Under the pieces are notes generated by a model. That model worked only from the letters and a program-made list of their open reading frames with translations. It was not told the origin of the DNA and searched no databases. This document shows positions 25,201 through 36,500 of a DNA stretch of 64,000 nucleotides, in pieces; the stretch's first letter is position 1; each line of letters opens with the position of its first letter. A program made the translations under genes and the position numbers. The DNA is from Beta vulgaris subsp. vulgaris (Eukaryota > Streptophyta > Magnoliopsida > Caryophyllales > Amaranthaceae). The stretch spans positions 7,915,863 through 7,979,862 of the forward strand of contig NC_079205.1 of NCBI RefSeq assembly GCF_026745355.1. The letters are read 5' to 3'.

Positions 25201-28200
25201 TCAAGGAATATGACATGAGGTCTTGATTCAAAGAGCTGTGTCCCTGGGGTTCTCTCCTTTATCCGGACAAGTATATTTCCTGGATGCATGTCAGCATGGA
25301 CAAAATTGTCGACCTGAAAACAAAGCAGGTTCTCGTTATTTAATAAAGTCAACAGAATTGTACCAAAAATCAAAACTACATCCAATATCATTGTTCTTAT
25401 CAGGAGAAACCGCATATCTGCATTTGAGGTACTAAAGGTGTACTTGATCAGGTTGTGAAAAATATAATGTAGGACTATAGTATCATTCTTTTCACCTAGA
25501 TACCCCTCATCTGAAGATTTAAAGTTATCTTTTATAGTAGTGAAATGAGCCAAAAAGCTTATCCAAATTTACCTATCTAAATGTATTCTTCCTGAAACTT
25601 ATAATTTGAAGTGAAAGGCCTATACTTTTCAATCACAGAGAATGGTAATAGGCTAGTAGCATAAAGAGGAAAAAGAAACCTGTATTATCTGTATCTGTAT
25701 GTGATGTTTAGTTGTAAAACTGACACTCAAAAAGAGTTTCCTTTATCAGCCCAACTCTAGAATATTGTGATGTGTGATTCAAAATTTAAGATTCAAGGAT
25801 TGCATTTTAAAATCCGAAAACCCAAACATGATTCAACAAGCATCAACATGTGCTAAAAAAAGCAATTTAGGCAGCTGAAACCACTTAATGGATGCAGAGA
25901 AGATTAATCAGCAGCTGTCCACTGAACCATTGATCTTAATAAGAATAAAACATAATATATTTTCTTGGAAAACATTATTCTTTGTTTTATTTGTATCAAA
26001 CCCAAGAACAGAGACTTCAAGTAATTCTTATCATGTTTTTTTTTTTTTTTTTCCAGATCTTCAAGTATATGTTAGATGGTATGGATATAGCATATTCCTA
26101 GACAAGCTATGGCAACATACATGTCGGGAGAAAATAAGATTAAGATGAAAGTTTGTGAATGAGGAAGTGACAAAAATTCCAAACTCTCACTGAAGCTGAG
26201 GTTACAGTGGCAAGGGCCAACCAAAGATTACTGCAGTTATAAGAAGTTGCATAATCAGTCACGAAATTTGAGGGTATTTGTCACAGGAAAACAGGGGAAG
26301 GAACATATTCTCAATATGTTCATTGGAAGAATAACAAGGGTTTGATAGGGAACCCCTTGAGTTGCCACAGACCCTGTGTCAACTGTCAATACTCAAAATG
26401 AGCAGTTGAACCCACAACTTTGAAGTTCGGAAGAAGTATATAATCAAAAACCCCCAACAGGGGTTCTAGGAGGGGAAAAGTATGCTTTTGCGTCTCTGAT
26501 GTTTCTCTAGTTTGTTTTGCATAGAGATACTCTGTACTTTTCTTTCCATCTTTCGCAAAATGTAACCTAATAGATGTTCGTTTGTCTTCGCAAACAATAT
26601 GGAGCGAAAAAGCGAGATATTCACATGGCATTAGAATTTTTAAATAAAGAGCATAACTTCATACCAAAAGCATTTTCAGGAGGGCATGACTCCCAATTGA
26701 AGCAAGGGCAGTTTTAATACTACCATGTCCTTCAAGTTTATCAACGTAATGCAAGACACTTTGACCATGTTCATAAGTTTCAACCAGAACAGCTGGGTGA
26801 ACTAAAGGATAGAGAGGTTTCGGGAACGAAACATCCTTCCATCTGCGGAAATTATAGATGAATCGACTTAAATGAGCAGCTTCCCTTGCCAGGTCAACTT
26901 GAGACATCATAAAAACTGCAAACTGTTGCAAGCTTTCATCCAGTCTCAACCACTTCAATGTCGGTATCAAGTTCGAAACTTTAGCAAACACATTTATAAT
27001 AATGAAGTCTCTACGGATTGCCTCACCAACGCCAGGATGCCTGACCTTCACAGCAACTAACCTAGGCTTCATCGTGTGACCAGGATAACGGAATTTAAGA
27101 GTAGCTCGGTACACCTGAGCAACACTTCCAGAAGCAACAGGCTCCTCGTCAAAGTTCTCAAAAATTTCCCCCAGCTTGCGGCCAAATGCCTTCTCAATCG
27201 TTTGTTTAGTGAAGGCAAAGCTATGTACTGGTGCTTGGGAGTGCAGCTGTGCCAGTTCTGTGCAAATATCCTGAGGGAAAAGATCGGGCCTTGTAGCAGC
27301 CCATTGTCCCCATTTTATGAATGCTGGGCCAGCCTTTTCTAGAGTGCAGCGAAGAACTCTAAGCCAAGCTTCTCTAAACTCTACACCAAGTGAATCAGCA
27401 AAAGGAGCCATTACTATGCAAGGTGAAAATATGACTGCTAAATAGATTGCCCGAAGAAAGATAGTAATAGTCTCTACCAGTGAAAACACAATGGATGTCA
27501 AATAAACATGTCCACTTTGCGCATGATTGTACAGAGTACCAGCTACTGGTAAGCATTCTGCACGAGTCCACTCAAAATGTCCACATGAAAACTGTCCAGC
27601 TAGTAAAGCAAGCACACTGGGGGCAAGAAGCTGATAGCGGCTCAAAGCTAAACTCACAGCAGCAGCTGCTTCGCTAATACGAGAAAGAGCTTGTCCACCA
27701 TAAGTCTGCATGTAAAAAAGCCTTCTCCAAGCAACTTTAGCTTCATGGGAGACTAAAAAACTTGCTGAGAAGCTATGCATTTTCTGTATTCCATTGGTGG
27801 AAAATAGATACTTTGATTCTGAAAATTTTCGAGGAGCATAGGTTTTGCTCACAAGATTGTACTGTGAGCAAAGATCAAGCTTGCTATAGCTACATTTCTG
27901 CTCGTGAAGAAAGGCACGAATTATCCTTCTGACTCTCCCAGCAGCCAAACTTCTGCAACCAAAGAGTCCACCAGAAATTATTCACGCCATAACTGGGCGA
28001 GGCTTGTAAAGTAAATAAGTAAAGGATCCATGAAGATGCAGCTCGATACCAATCAACCTGCAGAACGTTAAATCAGAAAGAAAGCTATGATTTTTGTGCA
28101 ATTGAACTACATTGCCTACTGGGATGGTTACATTCTGTAGTCACAGTAGCAAACCAGTGTTCAAGTAGCTCGTACACATAATTGTTTCTGGAAAGTATTC

Positions 28201-30066
28201 TTCATAGAAACTAATCACTCTGTCCTGATATTCTAGTCTCATTAGGGTAGTGGAAGGTTAGGATACGTGAGAGTTCAGAAGAACTCGGGGGAGGCTGGAT
28301 ATGACTTGGATGGAAGGCAATATAAATGACATGAAGAAATTAGATTTGCAGGAGCCTGTAGCAATTGACAGAAGTGAATTCATGTAAACGGCCATCAGAG
28401 ATAACATCATGACTCATGCATGACTCTTTATTTTTGATGGGCTATATAAGAGACTGGAAGGGCTTAAGTATGTACTTGCTTCCTCATCATCTTGAGAAGC
28501 TTAAGATTACCATGTCAATCTACCACCCATTCCCCACCACTCTCGAAGATCCACACTCTTCCTGAATGGATCAAGGTATACATCCATTATTATGCGTAAT
28601 TTTTAGGAAAATTGACATTACCAGTCCAGATTGTGGTTGATTTTCTTTGAAAGGTCCCAACTTTTGGTTATCTCACAACATTATAACCCTGGGGTTTTCT
28701 TCCCAAAATGATTTGTTACCTTAAGTAACATATTCAATTGGTTAATTGTGATACTTAAGCTTTGAATCAACAAGCTTATAGAACATAATCAAGTGTTGTA
28801 ATTAATTGATTTGCCAGTTTAGATAAGATGACAGACCATTGAGAATCAAAAGTTAGGACCTTTTAAAGCAAACTGCTCACAGTTGGGAACAGTAGTATCA
28901 AATATTCCTGTTTTAAATGTTCTTTTTGCTTATATTATACTTTCCTCCTTTTGTTTTGTAGCAACATTTTGCCTTCTATGCTTCTGTAATAAACTGGATC
29001 TGAAAGTTGCAAGAAAATATACATTAAGGGGTCGTTTGGTTCAATATATGAAATGGAATAAAGGGAATGGATACAAATAGAGGAGGATAATGGTAACAAA
29101 AATGGTTATCTTTATTGAGTGTTTGGTTCAAGCCAAGTAATGGAAATGAAGGGTAACCATTACCTTCAAGTAATGGATTTTGTTGCTTGAGGGGGAGGGG
29201 AAGGTAACAAATTGGGGGAATCCATTACCATCAAGAAATGGTAAGGGATTGATGTGGGGTTGAACCAACAAGAAGAAAGGGAATCGGTAATTGATTCCGT
29301 TTCTTGAAACCCAAAAATAATGAACCAAACGACCCTTAAGAGGAATATCGTCAAATTACATATCTATAATTACCAATCAAGATTAGTACTTTAGTACACA
29401 AGTCAATACGTTGCAAGTTACAATACAAAGAATCACAGGAAGTATCTTGGTAATGCGACATGAAAAATCTTGGTGTATGGATTGATATTAGTCCCGAAAG
29501 TTAAATCCTACAAAACATACTTCCCAACAAGAAATCAAGCACCCCACATATTCCTAGTGATCCTCACTTTGCCAAGAACACAACTTTTATGCCTCACAGA
29601 CTCTGAATAAGCAACAGCCAAATCGAGCTCGAATGTAATAGATACTTAACACAATCCTTTTGTAGCTCAAACAATAACATTCAATTGATTACTGAAACAC
29701 TATCAACAAAATACAACGAAGCTTCAAATACACAACAAATCTCTTTCATCCAAATCTGTCTCCAACAAAACTAATCCATCTTACTAAATCTATATAATGA
29801 CGTCTTCTGATTTTTACCAATAAAAAGCTATCTTCCAATTATATTTCATATTATTTTCAGCAGCAACATTCAGGATCAAATGAAATGACCCAATACCATT
29901 GTTCCAGAAATAATAGCAAACAACCCAAAAATGAACTTAACTCCTCTTCCTTGATAATATAACAAAAATCAATGCAAACCCATTTCCAGATTAGGAATAA
30001 AAGTGATGAAAAATTACAATACCCAAATTAAAATTAACCCAACAAAAAGAGAATTTACCTGGACAT
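18642..30066 (-). CDS. ABC1/UbiB-family atypical kinase, ADCK2-like
   Basis: UbiB-type kinase-like protein; relatives act in mitochondria or plastids in quinone and lipid metabolism. Five coding exons on the minus strand: 30066-30059 (ATG plus 5 nt), 27952-26665, 25313-25047, 23893-23738, 18761-18642. Introns are GT-AG with matching phases and give 612 aa. Motifs: KxGQ (KWGQ, 216-219), Ala-loop counterpart ASGSVAQ (276-282), presumed Lys of VAVK (305), catalytic HADMHPGN (438-445), metal-binding DVG (D470). The HADMHPGN and DVG forms, and VDNFVHAD, are closest to ADCK2. The Arg-rich N-terminus ([16 protein letters not shown]) suggests an organellar presequence. A hydrophobic stretch at about 152-185 may be a membrane segment. 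The microexon start is inferred: the main exon opens TTG GCT with no ATG, and ATGTCCAG|gtaaa supplies MSR in phase. The last intron (18762-23737, 4,976 bp) contains a LINE and plastid DNA. Probably functional if that intron is spliced. Confidence 0.9.
19219..19234. repeat. LINE target-site duplication, left copy
   Basis: AACAGCTGAATATTGT is repeated identically at 22915-22930, bounding the LINE. A 16-bp perfect duplication is typical of target-primed reverse transcription. Confidence 0.93.
19235..22914 (-). mobile_element. 5'-truncated L1-type LINE with RNase H
   Basis: 3,680-bp non-LTR retrotransposon inside the last intron of the ABC1 kinase gene, in the same orientation as the gene. Its poly(A) tail appears as about 38 T on the plus strand (19235-19272). 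Perfect 16-bp target duplications flank it. It is truncated within the endonuclease domain at its 5' end (22914). The long tail and clean duplications indicate a fairly recent insertion. Confidence 0.95.
19307..22911 (-). pseudogene. LINE ORF2: endonuclease end, reverse transcriptase, zf-RVT, RNase H
   Basis: The upstream part (22911 to about 22390) encodes the end of the AP endonuclease domain ([15 protein letters not shown]). One frameshift near 22,390-22,410 joins it to a long frame that stays open to 19307. That frame can be read upstream of its first conventional start through KSVKGR and [10 protein letters not shown] motifs are intact: [24 protein letters not shown] and FFADD. A zinc-binding RT-associated region ([18 protein letters not shown]) and an RNase H domain ([23 protein letters not shown]) follow. 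With only one frameshift the RT is nearly intact, but the 5' truncation makes the copy non-autonomous. Confidence 0.93.
22915..22930. repeat. LINE target-site duplication, right copy
   Basis: AACAGCTGAATATTGT, identical to 19219-19234. The first codons of the nearby minus-strand frame starting at 22941 are host intron sequence, not LINE. Confidence 0.93.
23068..23352 (+). pseudogene. Plastid DNA insertion (NUPT): atpA fragment fused to rps15 fragment
   Basis: 23068-23212 reads on the plus strand as the chloroplast ATP synthase alpha subunit ([16 protein letters not shown], then [20 protein letters not shown], to EISASES). At about 23213 it switches directly to the 5' part of chloroplast rps15 ([30 protein letters not shown]), which decays after a 4-5 bp deletion. 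In typical plastid genomes atpA lies in the large and rps15 in the small single-copy region, so the two pieces were joined before or during insertion. It lies antisense in the last intron of the ABC1 kinase gene and is not expressed as a protein. Confidence 0.88.
29028..29335 (+). mobile_element. Tourist-like MITE in ABC1 kinase intron 1
   Basis: Terminal inverted repeats AGGGGTCGTTTGGTTCA and TGAACCAAACGACCC are flanked by TTA on both sides, the TSD expected of PIF/Harbinger-type MITEs. The interior matches, inverted, the copy at 17945-18242. Minus-strand open frames inside it are incidental. Confidence 0.75.
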
Positions 30067-30582
30067 GATTAATTAAAATGGGGTTGAATATGTGGGTCAA
30101 AAATCTGGCGGTGTTGTGGAATCAGCGGCATTCTTTGAGCTTCAAATCAATTGATAGGTGTTCATCGTCGCCAAAGTTTGTTCACTTGTTCATTATGTGT
30201 TCGAATGTGATTATAATGTTTAAGTTTCCGACCACAATAAATTGGGCGTTATATCTGCGATTTTGCTTTTTCTTTTTTGTTTACTAATTTAACCCTCTAT
30301 ATGGTATTTTGTTTTACTTTTTCATGGAACTTTTCTTTAGACTTTACTCCTTAATGTTGGTTGGAGTATGAAAAAATATATGTGATCATAAATAACTATG
30401 ACCATGATAATCTAAAGTTTTATAATACTTGGAGTATGGAGTATACAATTGACTTTTAATTCTAGAATTTTTTCCATCAATAATGTTAAAGGGAGTATTA
30501 ATTCCTCCTATACGCTGAACTTATATTAATTTTATGGATGCCGTCCACGTAGGACAGCACGCTGGAATTTTGGTTGTTTTAA

Positions 30583-30722
30583 TAAAATCACTACTTCAAG
30601 TAGTGGTTAATACCAATAATGTTACACCGAAGTTGACCGCTACTTCAAATAACGTTTATATTGTGTCTCTAATACAAGCTATAAGACACGTATATAAACC
30701 GCTACTCAGAGTAGCGGTTCAT
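30583..30722. repeat. Cluster of small CTACT/AGTAG hairpins
   Basis: Short palindromes follow one another: CACTACTTCAAGTAGTGGTT, a half-site CCGCTACTTCAAATAACG, and ACCGCTACTCAGAGTAGCGG. Repeated subterminal hairpins of this sort occur at the ends of DNA transposons such as CACTA elements. No transposase or matching end was found nearby. The 70-aa frame over it is not convincing as a gene. Confidence 0.45.
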
Positions 30723-30869
30723 TACAGAACGGAACCAACACAATAGAAAAAGGCAAAGCATGCCATGAAAGCTTTGTCCGTCCCGTGCACAAGGCGCAAC
30801 TAGCATGCGTTGGATTTGTCATAAAGCATTTAGAATGAAGCTTTTATGAAAATCAATAAAAAAATATTA

Positions 30870-31830
30870 TAGAAACTACGGTTTTTTCACCAAATGCCCC
30901 CGAGTTTTCACGAAATTCACCGGGTACCCTCGCACTTTTGAAAATACACCTGGTACCACTTAGTTTCAACATAATACACCCAAATACCCTTAGTGACTAA
31001 CAGCGTTAACAACCGTTAGTCATTAACCATACTTTTCTATTTTAAACCCTAATCCTAACCCTAAACCCTAACCCTCTCTCACCACCCCCTCCCAGCAGCC
31101 CCCTTCCATCAGCGCCCAACAAACCCCCTCCCTAACACCCCCGCAACCCCTGCCCCTCCCCCACCCCAGCACCCCGGCATTTTGCCCACCCCCACAACAC
31201 CCTCATCGTTTTCCTCACCCCTCCCCCACCCCGTTGATTTTCGCACCCTCCCCCCACCCTAGTCGATTTCTGTTCACAAACCTCCCACCCCATCGATTTT
31301 TGGGCTCGCGTGGGCTTCTGGGTTGTTCATCGACTGGGGTGGGGGGTTGGGTGCCGAAATCGACTGGGGTTGGGGGGGAGGGTGCGAAAATCGACAGGGG
31401 TGAGGAAATCGACGGGGTGTTGCGTGGGGGTGAGGGATAGGCAGGGGTTGCGCGGGGTTGGGGGTTGTTGGGCGGTGGTGGGGGGCGGTTGGGGTGGGGA
31501 GGGGGGCGGCTAGGATGTGGGGGAAGGGGTGGCGGGAGGGGGCTGTTGAGAGGGTGGGGAAGGGGTGGTGGGAGGGTAGGGGAGGGTTAGGGTTTAGGGT
31601 TAGGGTAGGGTTAGAAATTAGGGTTTAGTTTAGTTAATTGCGGCTAATTAGGATTTAACTAGGGTTAAGAGTTAAGACTAACGGCGGTTAACGCCATTAG
31701 TCACTAAGGGTATTTGAGTGTATTATGTTGAAACTGAGGGGTACCAGGTGTATTTTCAAAAGTGCGAGGGTACCCGATGTATTTCGTGAAAACTCAGGCG
31801 GGACATTTGGTGAAAAAACCGTAGAAACTA
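30870..31830. mobile_element. Mutator-like foldback element, copy 2, with 9-bp TSD
   Basis: Element 30879-31821 is flanked by a perfect 9-bp duplication TAGAAACTA (30870-30878 and 31822-31830), the hallmark of Mutator-like elements. Inverted arms of about 200 bp start CGGTTTTTTCACCAAATG. The inner portions are complementary C-rich/G-rich tracts, so most of the element can fold on itself. The arms contain CCCTAA/CCCTAAA telomere-like motifs. No transposase; non-autonomous. Confidence 0.9.
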
Positions 31831-32600
31831 ACTTTTAATTAAACATTTGTTAAAAGTTAACTTTGGTTGGATTTTTTTTGCTAAATAACATTTTCTGTGT
31901 TGATTTTTTTTTTGATTTTTCTCCATTTTATTCATAATCTTCATTATCCTTGAAAAATTGATATGAGAATATGTGTTGCTTGAAAATTTTCGATTAAAAT
32001 GAAGAGAATAAGGTGAAAAAAAAAGGCAACGTCCAAGAAGATAATCAACAACCGAAATCCGAGCAAAGGTAGCTATTTACAACACATGTTTACTTTAAAG
32101 ATAATTTCTCAACATTATTTTGATAGATAGGTTTCACGAAAAGATTTTATGTAAGATGAAATTTGACAAGTTTTTGTTCTTTCTTTTATTTTTCTTACTA
32201 ATTTGACTTCTCTAATTTGACCATATGTACTCATTGATATGTAAAAAAGGATTGAATAGATCAATTCATGATTCTTGCTCTAAAAAATTCTTTAGCCTCA
32301 ATTCATGGAAACTACGTTCTTTTTCTGTCACAACAACGAAATTTTACACTATTCACCACTACCTATTTACTATCTATTGTGATTTTTATGTAAGGAAAAA
32401 TATATTCATGTTGGGTCTTGTTAGATTCGTCTCGATATATATACTTTTAAAATATCAAACTTTTATATTTTTTTTATTAAAATATAATTAAAAATATTAA
32501 TTGTTAAAGTTGTGCATTGGTAAGTATGAAAACTTAATTATTACAATAGAAAAAAAAGAAAATATATCATTCTCTCTCAAATTATTTTCAACCCCCTTTC
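31831..32600. other. AT-rich sequence, no gene recognised
   Basis: Low-complexity AT-rich DNA with short frames lacking any recognisable domain. Confidence 0.4.
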
Positions 32601-32859
32601 AACTTTCCATCCTCTTCCTCAATTCTTTCAAGTTCAATAGTTCAGATATACAACTTTCAAATTCTAAGTTGACAAGTGCAATATTGTTTTTATTTTCTCT
32701 TTCCATCTTTTTATGGAACAATTTCACTCCATTCTTCATTACTGCATTAGCAACGAAAAAAAATCTTTCTGTAATTGGATTGCTGCCAATTAGCGACAAC
32801 AATTGTATTAATTGGAGTCTATTCATCATACACCCAGGTGTATCATGTGCAATGTACAC
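32599..32859 (-). pseudogene. Possible MULE/FAR1-type transposase relic
   Basis: The minus-strand frame contains NRLQLIQLLSLIGSNPITER followed by FFFVANAVMKN. This resembles the region after the catalytic Asp in MULE transposases (TYKTN...LPLL..IG). It is about 86 codons and broken on both sides. The resemblance is judged by eye only. Confidence 0.3.
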
Positions 32860-33407
32860 TCAAGACTAAATTTTGTTCATTTGCTTATTTAAAACTCTTT
32901 TTTTTAGTATATTTTGCTCACTTGAATTATTTCAAATGAGTAATGAGCAAAAAAATAATATTGACTATACCATACGAGTGTATGATTAAATTTATATATC
33001 AATTGACGATAAATTTTAATCAAATAGTAAGACCAAACTCAAAATTTCTTCAAGAATATATCGAAAGGTTAACTAACCTCTATTATCGAATATGACTCTA
33101 TTGTTGAAACTCTCAAGCAGGTTACTCTTTTTATTAAAGGAAGACTTAATTTATGTTGCTTTTAAGATGAAAATATTTGTCTACGTAATGAATAATCTGT
33201 TCTTAATCCATTAGTTAGAGATAGGAAAGTAGTAATAAAGGAATCCAACTCAATGATATTTTAGTTGGTTCCTTTGTCTATATTATTTGTAATAATGATT
33301 TTCTTTTTATGTTGTCCAAATTCATTAACCATGTATTTTGATTATCTTTTTCTTTCTATTTTTTTTTAACTAAAATGAGGTTGTACATCTATGATAGGAA
33401 TATATAT

Positions 33408-33540
33408 TGTTAGAGGAAAGTTTCCTAATGTATAAAGTCCTTTGTATAGAGTGTTTCCTAGTGTACACATATATATTGTCAAATCATTAATGAGAAGGCA
33501 AGCTTTAACCCTAAACACATACTTCACATGGTACCGGAGC
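33408..33540 (+). mobile_element. Copia 5' LTR (about 121 bp) and primer-binding site
   Basis: 33408-33528 starts TG and ends CA and immediately precedes TGGTACCGGAGC, a close match to the initiator-Met tRNA primer-binding site (TGGTATCAGAGC) used by Ty1/copia elements. A TGTATA motif lies inside. An LTR of this size is unusually short for copia. No matching 3' LTR was found. Confidence 0.7.
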
Positions 33541-33571
33541 CCTAATTTTTTTCTCTCCACCGTGTTTCCTC

Positions 33572-36500
33572 ATGGCTGGTGACAAAGATGCGTCATCCAG
33601 CGAGCCTTCCTCTCCCAAAATCGATATCACCGGTCCTTTATTTCTCGGCCAAGGCGATAGACTTGGCGATTTCATTACCCCCACCACCTTCGTACTGATA
33701 ACTATGATGACTGGGATGGGGATCTCCAACTCGCCCTACAAGCGAGGCGCAAGATGGCCTTACTCGACGGCACAATCACTGGACCGCTTGATCCTTACAT
33801 CGAATCCGATTGGCTCACTGTCAACACGATGCTTGTCTCATGGATGATGAATATCATAGATCTTGATGTTAAAGGTACGCTCACTAAATTTCGTGAGGCT
33901 CGTAAATTATGTGTTCATCTTAAAACGCGTTTTGCCACCGTTAATGGTCCCCAAACTCATCAAATAAAGTCTGGTATTGTTTGATGTGAACAAACCAAAA
34001 CTATGAGTGTCTCAACTTATTATGGAAAATTGAATGTTTCATGAGAAGAATTGTCCAAATATGAGCCATTAATTAAATGCACATGTTGTTCGAAATGTCT
34101 TGCGGGTGCTGAACATGAATCTCGTCGCGAAATGTAGAAATTACATGATTTTCTAATGGGTTTATATTCTGATTTTTATGCTCGTTTACATACCCAAATA
34201 TTGTCTACCGGCCCCTTGCCTACCCTTGACCGTGCATACCAATTAGTGGTGCAAGAAGAATGTGTGCGCACAGTCAATTAAGGATGCGCCTGAAGAAGTT
34301 GTTACTGCTATGCTCGGGTTTGCATCCGTGCGCCAGCGGGCTGTGGGCGTGGGTCTAAGGATCACCCCCACTTGTTCTCACTATCATAAACTTGGACATG
34401 ATGTGTCCCGTTGTTCGTCTTTGTTGGTGTGTGCTCATTGCAAAAAACATAGGCATGAGATGAGTAATTGTTATGAATTGGTTGGCTATCCCAAAGGCTC
34501 GGATTCTAAGTCTCATGGCTCAAATCCTCCTCTCGGCCATGGGTGTGGCACTGTCAAAGCCACCACCAACATCGTGGTCGGTGCTTCATCCTCGCTCACC
34601 CCTTCGGCTTCTTTGGCTAGTGATTCCTCCACTCTTTTCACTCATGAGCAGTGGAAAGCACCTGCCGGCATATTTGATCTGCTAAGGTCTCTGATGAATG
34701 TCTCAGTGGTAAGTTTCTCTCCACTTCTTGGATTATTGATATTGGTGCTGCGCATCATGTTATTGGTGATATTTCTGGCATGTTTGATTTGGTTACTATT
34801 CCTCCTTGTCCTGTTGGTCTTCCTAATGGAAGTACAATTGTGCCTACTCAAAAAGGTTCAGTGCGATTGTCTGATACTATTACTCTCATCAATGTTCTTA
34901 TAGTTCCTCAGTTCAATTGTAGTTTACTTTGTGTTCCTCAATTGACTAATTATTTGCATTGCTTTGCACAATTTAACTCTTCTATGTGTGCTATACAGGA
35001 CCACGTGAAGGAGCTGATTGGAAAGGGTTGTAGGGTGGATGGGCTTTACTACTTCAACAAAGATGACAGTGTGCAAATGGTTTGATTTGTGGCATTCTCG
35101 TATGGGCCATCCTTCGAAGAAAGTGGTGAAGTTACTCCCCCCTCTTTGAGGTCATGTGGGTAGTTTGTCGAATAAAGCATGTGAATTTTGTTTTCGTGCT
35201 AAAGAGACAAGTTTTCTTTGAGTGATAATAAGGCTAGTCGAATTTTTGAAAAGGTTCATTGTGATTTGCGGGGTCCCTAAAAACATGTGACATATTGTGG
35301 GGCTCGTTATTTTTTAACTCTTGTTGATGACTTTTCTAGAGCTGTTTGAGTTTATTTAATGGAGGATAAAACTGAGGTGTTTGGCATGTTTATGAGTTTT
35401 GTAGCCATGGTTGATAGACAATTTTCTCAAACCATAAAGGTTGTTCAAAGTGATAATGGTACTGAATTCAATTGCTTGCTTGAATATTTTTCTGCTTCTG
35501 GCATCATTTTTCAAACTTCTTTTGTTGCTACTCCTCAACAAAATAGGCAAGTAGAACGCAAACATCAATATATTTTGAATGTTGGGCGTGCTTACGGTTT
35601 CAAGCCAATCTTCCTATCTATTTTTAGGGTGATAGTGTTCTCGCTGCCGCTCATTTGATTAATCGTACACCATCTCCTCTCTTACAAAACAAATCTCCCT
35701 TTGATATTCTCTTTGGCTTTCCTCTTGCTTACGTAGCTATTCGCACTTTTGGGTGTCTTTATTTTGCTCATAATCATAAGAATAAAGGGGATAAGTTTGC
35801 AAGTCATAGTAGGAAGTGTTTATTTGTTGGTTATCCATTTGGGAAAAGGGGTGGCGGTTGTTTGATCTAGATACCAAAGAATTTTTCGTCTCTCGTGATG
35901 TCAAGTTTTTTTAGGATGTGTATCCATTTGTGTCTCCGGATGATGTTACTATTGATGCTCAAATTTTAGTGCCTACTGATGAGTTGGTTTATTTTGATTT
36001 TGCCGATCATATTGTGGAATTCCCTTCCTTGAACTCTCCAACAAAATTACCTCCCTCCACACAACAATCCACAACCGAAAATTTACCCCCTTCCCAACCC
36101 AATTCTCTCCATGAAATCTCTCCTTCCCGCGCCACTGATGATGCGCCTATTACTTCCAGCCTCATGCCTTTGGGCCCAACTCTCTTCTCTCCACCAATTT
36201 TAGTGCCCCACCCAAATATTTCCCCTCCTGCTAGTCTATCCAGTTCCAACCCAGCTTTGTCAAGTTCCGCCCAACCCAATGCTGTATCTCCCCAACCCGT
36301 CTCTCTTGATGCTTCATTGGGCCCATCTGCTACACTTCACTGGGCCCATTTGAGCCGCCTGCTGCCATGTTGGGCTCTTCTAGGCCGTCTCTTGCATCTG
36401 GCCCCCTGTTGTTTTGGGCCGAGGGATGAGGGACAAGGTGCCCTCTGTTTTGTTATAAGATTTTGTCATGCACACTGTTATTTTCGATGGCCCATCTTTC

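Noticed and set aside
24987..25553. Frame extending beyond ABC1 kinase exon 3 on both sides
   Set aside because: Sequence upstream of 25313 and downstream of 25047 is intronic, with clear AG and GT splice sites.
31040..31075. True interstitial telomere
   Set aside because: The CCCTAAA-like units are few, irregular and mirrored in the opposite arm, so they belong to the transposon.
31234..31513. Gly-rich frames on the plus strand
   Set aside because: They are inside the G-rich arm of foldback copy 2.
36007..36279. Minus-strand 90-codon frame
   Set aside because: Antisense shadow of the Pro/Ser-rich linker in the copia polyprotein.
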